From Flavobacteriaceae bacterium Ga0077528 (lineage in GTDB: Bacteria; Bacteroidota; Bacteroidia; Flavobacteriales; Flavobacteriaceae), in contig LNDX01000026.1 in the NCBI GenBank assembly GCA_001464475.1, positions 1 through 33,746 on the forward strand: DNA of 33,746 nt. The letters run 5' to 3'. Shown in pieces: positions 17,107 to 23,091 of this stretch. The stretch's first letter is position 1; each line of letters starts with the position of its first letter. The notes below the pieces were generated by a model. The model had not been told where the DNA came from. It saw only the letters and a program-made list of their open reading frames with translations, and ran no database searches. The position numbers and the translations under genes are program-made.

Positions 17107-17727
17107 ATGTCACAATTTATAAAAATATACGACGATAAACCCAACGAATCAGCTATCAAAAAAGTAGTTGATGTTTTAAAAAATGGAGGTTTAATAATTT
17201 ATCCAACCGACACTGTATATGGATTAGGTTGCGATATTACTAATTTAAAAGCTTTAGAAAAAGTTGCAAAGATTAAAGGAATCAAACTTGAAAAAGCCAA
17301 TTTGTCTTTCATTTGTTATGATTTAAGTCACATTTCTGACTATGTCAAACAAATTGACACTTCAACTTTTAAATTACTTAAACGCGCTCTACCCGGACCA
17401 TATACTTTTATTTTGCCAGGAAATAATGATTTGCCAAAAGTATTCAAGAATAAAAAAACGGTTGGAATTCGTGTACCTGATAACAACATTATTCGCGCTA
17501 TTGTTAAAGAATTGGGTAATCCAATCATTTCAACTTCTATTTATGACGAAGATGAAGTATTAGAATATTCTACAGATCCTGAATTGATTTTTGAGAAATG
17601 GCAAAATATAGTCGATGTTGTAATTGATGGTGGTTATGGTTATAATATTCCATCAACAATAATTGATTTATCAGGATTTGAGCCAGAAGTTGTTCGTGAA
17701 GGTAAAGGAAGTTTAGATATTTTGTAA
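17107..17727 (+). CDS. YrdC/Sua5-fold protein, YciO-type (L-threonylcarbamoyladenylate synthase family)
   Basis: 206 aa, a single YrdC-type domain. Visible blocks are GGLIIYPTDTVYGLGCDI, the nucleotide-binding stretch KIKGIKLEKANLSFIC, ALPGPYTFILPGN, KKTVGIRVPDN, NPIISTSIYD and the C-terminal STIIDLSG...VVREGKG. Family members make threonylcarbamoyl-AMP for the t6A37 tRNA modification with TsaB/TsaD/TsaE. Length and sequence (MSQFIKIY start, LSFICYDLSHIS) look closer to E. coli YciO than to TsaC, and YciO is a poor or divergent synthase, so this may not be the main t6A enzyme. Its stop is 2 nt from the start of the next gene, implying co-transcription. Confidence 0.88.
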   Translation: MSQFIKIYDDKPNESAIKKVVDVLKNGGLIIYPTDTVYGLGCDITNLKALEKVAKIKGIKLEKANLSFICYDLSHISDYVKQIDTSTFKLLKRALPGPYTFILPGNNDLPKVFKNKKTVGIRVPDNNIIRAIVKELGNPIISTSIYDEDEVLEYSTDPELIFEKWQNIVDVVIDGGYGYNIPSTIIDLSGFEPEVVREGKGSLDIL

Positions 17728-17729
17728 GT

Positions 17730-18752
17730 ATGAAATTAGTGAAGTCACTTTTTGTATTTTTTATCATTACTTCTATTTCTTATGCTCAAGTTGTAAAGGG
17801 TAAAATTGTTGATGAAAAAAACCAACCTTTGCCAGGTGCAAACATTTATTTTGACGGAACTTCAATTGCAACAATTGCTGATAAAGATGGAGCATTTCAA
17901 TTGCAATATGGAGGTAAAATCAATAGTATTTTAGCAGTTAGTTTTATTGGATATCAAACACAATATATTAAAGATTATGATAATGGTAAAGAGCTTAATA
18001 TAGTTCTAAAAGAAGCTGTTAACATGCTAAATGAAGTTGTTTTAAAAAAAGATCGCTTTTCAAGAAAGCAAAAATTAAAACTATTTCGCGAACAATTTTT
18101 AGGACAAACTGCAGTTGGAAGAAAAGCCAAAATTGAAAATGAAGACGATTTATATTTTGATTATGATGAATCTACAAACACTTTCAAAGCATATTCAGAC
18201 AAACCTTTAATAATCAATAATGCACTTTTAGGTTACAAAATAAACTATGAATTGGTTGATTTTGAAGTTAAGTTTTTTTCCACAAGTATAAGTTCGTCAG
18301 ATGTTTATAGAAGTTTTTATTTAGGATTATCTCGATATGAAGAAATAGAAACTAATCCTAAAATACTAAAACAACGCCAAAAATGTTATGAAGGTTCACA
18401 ATTACAATTCTTTAGAAATTTAGTAAATAATATTTGGGACAAAGACAATTTTCTTCTGTTTGTAGGTAGTTTTCAAGAAAATCCAAATGATTATTTTAAG
18501 ATAACTGGAGATTCTGACACTAAGCAAGTTTTCGTCACTAAACAAAATAAATCCTTAGTAGGGAAAAAGTTTGTTGCCGAATTCAATTTGCTATACAAAA
18601 AGAAACAACAATCAAAAATAATATTTGAAACCGATACTTTTTTTGTAGATCAATTTGGTAATAATTCCAATATAGAAAACATGATTTTCTCTGGATATAT
18701 AGCACAGTTGAAAGTTGCCGATATGGTTCCGTTGAATTATGGTATAAAATAA
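17730..18752 (+). CDS. Secreted CarboxypepD_reg-like domain protein
   Basis: 340 aa. A signal peptide (MKLVKSLFVFFIITSISYAQ) is followed by a CarboxypepD_reg-like domain at residues 22-95 (VKGKIVDEKNQPLPGANIYFDGTS ... VSFIGYQTQYI ... LNIVLKEAVNMLNEVVL). This is the same module found at the N-terminus of SusC/TonB-dependent transporters, but no plug or barrel follows. Instead there is a ~240-residue region of unknown fold (RKQKLKLFREQFLG; IKYELVDFEV-like NYELVDFEVKFF). Such proteins are common in flavobacteria and sit in the periplasm or on the outer membrane; function unknown. The ATG lies 2 nt after the YciO-like stop, so translation is probably coupled. A weak hairpin follows. Confidence 0.88.
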   Translation: MKLVKSLFVFFIITSISYAQVVKGKIVDEKNQPLPGANIYFDGTSIATIADKDGAFQLQYGGKINSILAVSFIGYQTQYIKDYDNGKELNIVLKEAVNMLNEVVLKKDRFSRKQKLKLFREQFLGQTAVGRKAKIENEDDLYFDYDESTNTFKAYSDKPLIINNALLGYKINYELVDFEVKFFSTSISSSDVYRSFYLGLSRYEEIETNPKILKQRQKCYEGSQLQFFRNLVNNIWDKDNFLLFVGSFQENPNDYFKITGDSDTKQVFVTKQNKSLVGKKFVAEFNLLYKKKQQSKIIFETDTFFVDQFGNNSNIENMIFSGYIAQLKVADMVPLNYGIK

Positions 18753-18757
18753 AAAAA

Positions 18758-18780
18758 GCCTCGATTTCTCAAGGCGTTTT
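18758..18780 (+). terminator. Weak intrinsic terminator
   Basis: GCCTCGA (18758-18764) can pair with TCAAGGC (18769-18775) with one C-A mismatch, followed by GTTTT. It lies 5 nt after the stop of the CarboxypepD_reg gene. The short stem and broken T-run make it weaker than the other terminators here. Confidence 0.5.
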
Positions 18781-18794
18781 ATAAAATTCTAAAT

Positions 18795-18825
18795 TTCGTA
18801 CTTCGTACTTCTGACTTCGTACTTC
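18795..18825. repeat. 7-bp tandem repeat (TTCGTAC)
   Basis: TTCGTAC starts at 18795, 18802 and 18816, with the variant TTCTGAC at 18809 and a partial TTC at 18823: 4.4 units in exact 7-bp register. It sits between converging genes, 3 bp from the stop of the OmpA-like lipoprotein gene. Confidence 0.85.
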
Positions 18826-18828
18826 AAT

Positions 18829-19659
18829 TTATTGTTTCTTCATTTCTTTTTCAATCATTTCGTAGAATTCGTCAATTTTTGGTAAAACAACTATTCTAGT
18901 TCTTCTATTGGTAGCTCTATTTTCAGCAGTTTTGTTATCTACTAATGGCACATATTCGCCACGTCCAGCAGCTATTAATTGAGAAGGTTTTACACCTAAA
19001 TCTTTAGTTAAAACTCTAACAATTGCAGTTGAACGTTTTACACTTAAATCCCAGTTGTCTAACAAAACAGCATTACCTGTAAAAGGAACGCTATCTGTAT
19101 GTCCTTCTACCATACATTCAAATGTTGGCTTGTCGTTAACTACCTTTGCTACTTTTGCCAAAACTTCTTTAGCTCTGTCGCTTACTACATAACTTCCGCT
19201 TTTGAAAAGTAATTTATCAGCAATAGAAATAAAAACTACTCCTTTTTCTACATTAACTTCAATATCTGGATCTGAAATTCCAACCGAACTTTTTAAACTT
19301 GTTACCAATGCTAGAGTAACACTATCTTTTTTAGTTAAAGCATCTTGCATTCTAGAAATTTTCAAATCTTTTTCTTTAATAGACTCTAATGCTTTTTCAA
19401 TATTAGCAGCTCCTTGTTGTGTCAATGTTGTCATATTCCCAACATTATTAATCAACTCGGAATTGTTTTTCTTTAAATATTCGTTTTGCTTTTCAAGTGC
19501 TTCTCTTTCTGTTAAGCACATATTTAATTTTACTGTTGTAGAATTTAATAAATCCTGACACTCTTTGTTTTTTTGCTCTAATTCAGCTAGTTTCTTTTTG
19601 GTTCCACACGATGTTAATGTCAATGCAGCCAATGAAAACATAAAAATTACTTTTCTCAT
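18829..19659 (-). CDS. OmpA/MotB-like peptidoglycan-binding lipoprotein
   Basis: 276 aa. A lipoprotein signal (MRKVIFMFSLAALTLTSC, Cys18) is followed by a long coiled coil at about residues 22-110 (KKLAELEQKNKECQDLL ... EREALEKQNEYLKKNNSEL). The C-terminal OmpA-like domain spans about 130-265 and includes GVVFISIADKLLFKSGS, the peptidoglycan-binding motif VEGHTDSVPF, DLSVKRSTAIVRVL and ENRATNRRTRIVVLP. It should tether the outer membrane to the cell wall, with the coiled coil as spacer. The arrangement resembles MotB/Pal-like OmpA lipoproteins rather than a beta-barrel OmpA. A TAATTTTG -7-like box lies 23 nt upstream (19683-19690). Monocistronic by position. Confidence 0.93.
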   Translation of the reverse strand: MRKVIFMFSLAALTLTSCGTKKKLAELEQKNKECQDLLNSTTVKLNMCLTEREALEKQNEYLKKNNSELINNVGNMTTLTQQGAANIEKALESIKEKDLKISRMQDALTKKDSVTLALVTSLKSSVGISDPDIEVNVEKGVVFISIADKLLFKSGSYVVSDRAKEVLAKVAKVVNDKPTFECMVEGHTDSVPFTGNAVLLDNWDLSVKRSTAIVRVLTKDLGVKPSQLIAAGRGEYVPLVDNKTAENRATNRRTRIVVLPKIDEFYEMIEKEMKKQ

Positions 19660-19682
19660 AATGAATTTGATTTTTGATATTG

Positions 19683-19690
19683 CAAAATTA
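19683..19690 (-). promoter_or_regulatory. Candidate -7 promoter box of the OmpA-like lipoprotein gene
   Basis: Minus-strand TAATTTTG matches TAnnTTTG, 23 nt before the start codon. No TTG is at the expected distance upstream, so only the -7 box is supported. Confidence 0.4.
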
Positions 19691-19737
19691 CAATTTCTTG
19701 ATTGTTTAAACGTACATTTACTATAAAGTATTGTTAA

Positions 19738-20727
19738 TTATCTCTCAAAAACCTTGCCTCCTTTAACAAAATAGGAGTATACAATGCTTTTTGTATGAAA
19801 GTAATTTGCTTTTTGAACAGTGTTCCTTTTCTTTAAGTTTTTGGAAATCAAATGATAAAAATGAAAGTGTGCCTTTATAATTGCAAAAAAATGTTTGAAT
19901 TTTCCTTGAAAAATAAATTTGATTCCTGCAATTCCATCTAAGACCAATCTAAGGAAGATTATTGAAAACAATTTGTTTTTTGGCAAATTTTTCAATAGCA
20001 TTAACAAAGAATTCCTAAAGTTTAAAAATGTTTTCTTCGGATTTCCTTCATTCAAAGTTGCACCTCCAACATGATAAACAACAGATTTTGAAATATATTT
20101 TGCTTTATATCCAAGATTGAATGCTCTCCAGCATAAATCAATTTCCTCTTGATGTGCAAAAAAATCACCATCAAAACCGTTTAGTTTTCTATAAATATCT
20201 TTTCGAATAAAAAAACAAGCGCCACTTGCCCAAAAGATATCTTTTTCATCATCATATTGATGGTTGTCTTTTTCAAGAGTTTCAAAAATTCTTCCTCGAC
20301 AAAAAGGATAGCCATATTTGTCAATAAAACCGCCTGCTGCACCAGCATACTCAAAAGATTCTTTATTTTTAAAATCAAGAATTTTTGGCTGAATTATAGC
20401 AACATCTTTTTCAGATTCAAATAAGGAAAGGATAGGAGTAAGCCAGTTTTCTGTTACTTCTACATCTGAATTTAAAAGACAATAATATTCTTCTTCAACT
20501 TGTTGTAAAGCAATGTTATAGCCATTTGCAAAGCCATAATTCCCATCGTTTTTGATGATTTTTATGGTTGGATAATTGTCTTTTATAAATTGAATTGAAT
20601 TATCAGAAGAAGCATTATCAACAACATAAATCGTAGCTTCATTAGAAAATGAAATGACAGATGGTAAAAACTGTTCTAACAATTTCACACCATTCCAATT
20701 CAATACAACGACAGCTATTTTTTTCAA
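19738..20727 (-). CDS. Glycosyltransferase family 2 (rhamnosyltransferase-like)
   Basis: 329 aa GT-A glycosyltransferase. The N-terminal nucleotide-sugar-binding region shows VVVLNWNG, YVVDNASSD (34-42) and the DxD-equivalent NSDVEV (86-91). The acceptor-side motif is GFDGDFFAHQEEIDLCWRAFNLGYK, followed by VVYHVGGATL. This order is typical of WbbL/RfbF-like GT2 enzymes that act on cell-surface polysaccharides. The last ~70 residues are basic and hydrophobic (FKHFFAIIKAHFHFYHL) and could associate with the membrane. Its start lies 3 nt after the stop of the HsdR_N-like gene, so the two should be co-transcribed from the promoter at 21191-21220. No other polysaccharide genes are nearby, so the target glycan is unknown. 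Confidence 0.93.
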   Translation of the reverse strand: MKKIAVVVLNWNGVKLLEQFLPSVISFSNEATIYVVDNASSDNSIQFIKDNYPTIKIIKNDGNYGFANGYNIALQQVEEEYYCLLNSDVEVTENWLTPILSLFESEKDVAIIQPKILDFKNKESFEYAGAAGGFIDKYGYPFCRGRIFETLEKDNHQYDDEKDIFWASGACFFIRKDIYRKLNGFDGDFFAHQEEIDLCWRAFNLGYKAKYISKSVVYHVGGATLNEGNPKKTFLNFRNSLLMLLKNLPKNKLFSIIFLRLVLDGIAGIKFIFQGKFKHFFAIIKAHFHFYHLISKNLKKRNTVQKANYFHTKSIVYSYFVKGGKVFER

Positions 20728-20730
20728 AAT

Positions 20731-21186
20731 TTATTTATTTGTAGTTTCAAATTCAGGAAGTTCTTTTAGAAAAACGTATTTTTCATTTTCAAAATCCATT
20801 TGGCAAAAATAATGATTTAAGCCATTAGTTACCATAAGATATTTGGCTTTTAAAATTAAGTTATATCTTGCAATTTGATCAAAGGTTTGTTGAGCTATTT
20901 TAACTTCAGGAGCCTTGCATTCTATTAATAAAAATAATTCTCCATTTGGTTGATATACAACTATATCATAACGCTTATTTAAATCATTAATTTTAATTAA
21001 TTTTTCAACATTAACATACGATTTAGGATATTTTTTCTCTTGTAATAAAAACTGAACTACATGCTGACGAACCCATTCTTCTGGAGTGAGAATGATAAAT
21101 TTTTTCCTAATTTCATCGAAGATAGCTACTTTATTTTCACTATTTTTGAACCGAAACGTAAATGTTGGAAAATTGAGTTTTTGCAT
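20731..21186 (-). CDS. Stand-alone HsdR N-terminal-type nuclease-fold protein
   Basis: 151 aa, resembling the type I restriction enzyme R-protein N-terminal domain (HSDR_N_2) without helicase or specificity partners. The PD-(D/E)xK signature is complete: D74 in KRYDIVVY, then E89-C-K91 in LLIECKAP, followed by the helix KIAQQTFDQIARYNLILKAKYLMVTNG. The N-terminal part (IFDEIRKKFIILTPEEWVRQHVVQFL) is also typical. No hsdM or hsdS is present, so it is not a restriction system by context. It precedes the glycosyltransferase by 3 nt and is divergent from holA, an arrangement I believe is common in flavobacteria. Its role is unknown; DNA processing is an inference from the fold. Its promoter lies so close that the mRNA may be leaderless. 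Confidence 0.87.
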   Translation of the reverse strand: MQKLNFPTFTFRFKNSENKVAIFDEIRKKFIILTPEEWVRQHVVQFLLQEKKYPKSYVNVEKLIKINDLNKRYDIVVYQPNGELFLLIECKAPEVKIAQQTFDQIARYNLILKAKYLMVTNGLNHYFCQMDFENEKYVFLKELPEFETTNK

Positions 21187-21190
21187 GAAG

Positions 21191-21220
21191 CAAAAATAGT
21201 TAATTTATACAAACTGCCAA
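21191..21220 (-). promoter_or_regulatory. Promoter of the HsdR_N-like gene and glycosyltransferase
   Basis: On the minus strand: TTG (21218-21220), a 19-nt spacer, then TATTTTTG (21191-21198). Both boxes and the spacing match the Bacteroidetes consensus. The -7 box ends only 4 nt before the A of the start codon at 21186, so transcription probably begins at or next to that ATG. The -33 box lies within the 7-bp repeat at 21213-21260. Confidence 0.65.
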
Positions 21221-21260
21221 CTGCTACTGAACACTGAATACTTTAAAAAAGATACTGAAA
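21213..21260. repeat. Degenerate 7-bp tandem repeat (ACTGnnn) upstream of holA
   Basis: ACTG starts at 21213, 21220, 21226, 21233 and 21254, with ACTT at 21240; spacings are 7, 6, 7, 7 and 14. The units run ACTGCCA, ACTGCT, ACTGAAC, ACTGAAT, ACTTTAA, a lost unit, then ACTGAAA. It fills the spacer between the divergent nuclease-fold gene and holA. Confidence 0.7.
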
Positions 21261-21275
21261 TAAATTCAGCATAAA

Positions 21276-22280
21276 ATGGATGAAGTTGTAAAAATTATCA
21301 ATGATATAAAAGCAGGAAATATCAAACCTATTTATTTTTTAATGGGTGACGAACCTTATTATATTGATAAATTAACAGAGTATATTGAACAAAATGTTTT
21401 GCAAGAACACGAACGCGATTTCAATCAAACCATTTTATATGGAAGAGATGTTACTATTGAAGATGTTGTTGGAAATGCAAAACGTTTTCCAATGATGGCA
21501 GACAGGCAAGTAGTTGTAGTTCGAGAAGCTCAAGAATTGTCAAGAACCATTGATAAGATTGAGAGTTATGTCGAAAATCCACAACCTACAACAGTTTTAG
21601 TTTTTGCTTACAAATACAAAACACTTGATAAACGAAAAAAAGTTACCAAACTTTTAGACAAACATGGAGTAGTTTTCGAAAGTAAAAAAATGTATGACAA
21701 TCAAGTTGGTACATGGATTTCAAGAGTTTTACAAGGTAAAGGCTACTCTATAGAACCCAAAGCCAACGCAATGTTGGTTGAGTTTCTAGGAAATGATTTA
21801 AGTCGAATTAGCAATGAATTGAATAAATTGCAAATCATTTTACCAAAAGGACATACAATTAATCCTAAAGACATTGAGGAAAACATCGGTTTCAGTAAAG
21901 ATTTTAATGTCTTTGAATTGCAAAATGCTCTTGGCTCACGAAATCAACTAAAAGCCTATCAAATTGCTCAATATTTTGCTGATAATCCAAAGGATAATCC
22001 AATGGTTGTTACAACGAGTTTGGTTTTTAGTTTCTTTATCAAGCTATTAAAGTATCATGGATTGAAAGATAAAAATCCTAAAAATGTTGCGGCTGTTTTG
22101 GGTGTTAGTCCCTATTTCTTAAAGGATTATGATGTTGCTTTAAAAAACTATCCAATGAAAAAAGTGAGTTCAATTGTAGCAACATTGCGAGATATTGATG
22201 TAAAAAGCAAAGGTGTAGGTGCTAATTCGTTACCAAATCACGATTTATTAAAGGAAATGCTGGTTAAGATTTTTAATTAG
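21276..22280 (+). CDS. holA: DNA polymerase III subunit delta
   Basis: 334 aa, the usual HolA length. The delta subunit is the wrench of the clamp loader that opens the beta clamp. The N-terminal region has IYFLMGDEPYYIDKLTEYI and, after it, DFNQTILYGRDVTIEDVVGNAKRFPMMADRQVVVVREA, the classical delta start with a degenerate, non-functional P-loop-like segment. It continues with TVLVFAYKYKTLDKRKKVTKLL, LVEFLGNDLSRISNELNKL and the C-terminal collar domain (DFNVFELQNALGSRNQLKAYQIAQYFADNP). The start codon ATG at 21276 gives MDEVVKIINDIKAG. No promoter is clear on this strand. It is followed after 11 nt by the VanZ-like gene, so the two may be co-transcribed. Confidence 0.96.
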   Translation: MDEVVKIINDIKAGNIKPIYFLMGDEPYYIDKLTEYIEQNVLQEHERDFNQTILYGRDVTIEDVVGNAKRFPMMADRQVVVVREAQELSRTIDKIESYVENPQPTTVLVFAYKYKTLDKRKKVTKLLDKHGVVFESKKMYDNQVGTWISRVLQGKGYSIEPKANAMLVEFLGNDLSRISNELNKLQIILPKGHTINPKDIEENIGFSKDFNVFELQNALGSRNQLKAYQIAQYFADNPKDNPMVVTTSLVFSFFIKLLKYHGLKDKNPKNVAAVLGVSPYFLKDYDVALKNYPMKKVSSIVATLRDIDVKSKGVGANSLPNHDLLKEMLVKIFN

Positions 22281-22291
22281 TATTAAGTTTT

Positions 22292-22822
22292 ATGAACCCA
22301 TTTAATATTCAAAGATTACTTTTTCTATTTTTATTTGTTGTTACAATTGTCTCAGGTATAAGCTTTTTGTTGATTTACGAAGTATTATTTTACCTATCAT
22401 TTGAATACTTAAATTCTAATTCAAATTATTTAAAAATTGAATCACATAAGTTTTATAATTCGTTGTTTTTATCTTTTTTAGGTTTTATTGTTTTTGTAAG
22501 AATAGATATTTTTAATTTTTCTAAAACTATTGATTATCATTTAAATAGTTTAGAACACTTGTTTTTTGCTTTTGTGATTTGCCTAACATTATATGTTTAT
22601 ATGCAGATTTTCAATTTGATTTCAAGTAAATTTTATCTGAATTTATTAATAGTGTTTATTGCATTTAATGGAATAGGATTTTTGAATGAGTATTTTCAGA
22701 ATTTTTATCAGCAACAACCTATTTTTTATTTAAAAGAAACTAACATAAAAGATATAATTATTAATGTTATTGGTTCGTTATTAGTTGTAATGCTATCATT
22801 GTTTTATAAATTTAAAAATTAG
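22292..22822 (+). CDS. VanZ-like multi-pass membrane protein
   Basis: 176 aa with four or five hydrophobic helices (about residues 9-35, 55-72, 86-110, 116-130 and 153-172). The pattern HLFFAFVICLTLY ... GIGFLNEYFQNFYQQQP ... IKDIIINVIGSLLVV resembles the VanZ-like fold, where an NE-x2-Q helix is followed by DIIxNxxGxLLG. VanZ-like proteins are integral membrane proteins of mostly unknown activity, some linked to glycopeptide tolerance; that link should not be assumed here. The gene is very AT-rich and starts 11 nt after holA, so it is probably co-transcribed with it. The family assignment rests on a short motif, hence moderate confidence. Confidence 0.7.
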   Translation: MNPFNIQRLLFLFLFVVTIVSGISFLLIYEVLFYLSFEYLNSNSNYLKIESHKFYNSLFLSFLGFIVFVRIDIFNFSKTIDYHLNSLEHLFFAFVICLTLYVYMQIFNLISSKFYLNLLIVFIAFNGIGFLNEYFQNFYQQQPIFYLKETNIKDIIINVIGSLLVVMLSLFYKFKN

Positions 22823-22882
22823 TTTAAAATTTCATCAATATTCACGATATTTGTCCTCCTCAAAAAAATTAAATTGCAAATT

Positions 22883-23065
22883 ATGGGAATGAATAAAAAT
22901 ACCGTTTTTGGTTGGGCTACTTTAATAATGATTGTAATGGGATTAATTTTAATTGCATTAGGCGCATTCAGATATGATGAAACAGCTGGTTGGGGTTTTG
23001 GAGCAACTGGCGTAGGCTTTTTAGCCAATGCATGGGTTTTTAATGCCTTAAAAGGAAGAGTTTAG
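22883..23065 (+). CDS. Small two-helix membrane protein
   Basis: 60 aa from the ATG at 22883 (MGMNKNTVFGWATL); another ATG at 22889 gives 58 aa. A TTG at 22874 would add three residues but is unnecessary. Two helices are predicted: TVFGWATLIMIVMGLILIALGAF and, after the polar FRYDETAGW, a Gly-rich second segment GFGATGVGFLANAWVFNAL ending in KGRV. It looks like a short conserved flavobacterial membrane protein (I recall a family named CAL67264, from memory only). Function unknown. It lies 26 nt upstream of ettA and may be co-transcribed with it. A near-consensus -7 box GATATTTG is at 22846-22853. Confidence 0.78.
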   Translation: MGMNKNTVFGWATLIMIVMGLILIALGAFRYDETAGWGFGATGVGFLANAWVFNALKGRV

Positions 23066-23091
23066 TTTTAAATTAATATAACAAGATAAAA

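Noticed and set aside
20731..21186. Part of a type I restriction-modification system.
   Set aside because: Only the HsdR N-terminal-type domain is present; there is no helicase core, methylase or specificity subunit, and the neighbours are housekeeping genes.
22292..22822. VanZ-like protein as an antibiotic resistance determinant.
   Set aside because: The similarity is limited to a short fold motif, and there is no vanHAX or teicoplanin-resistance context.
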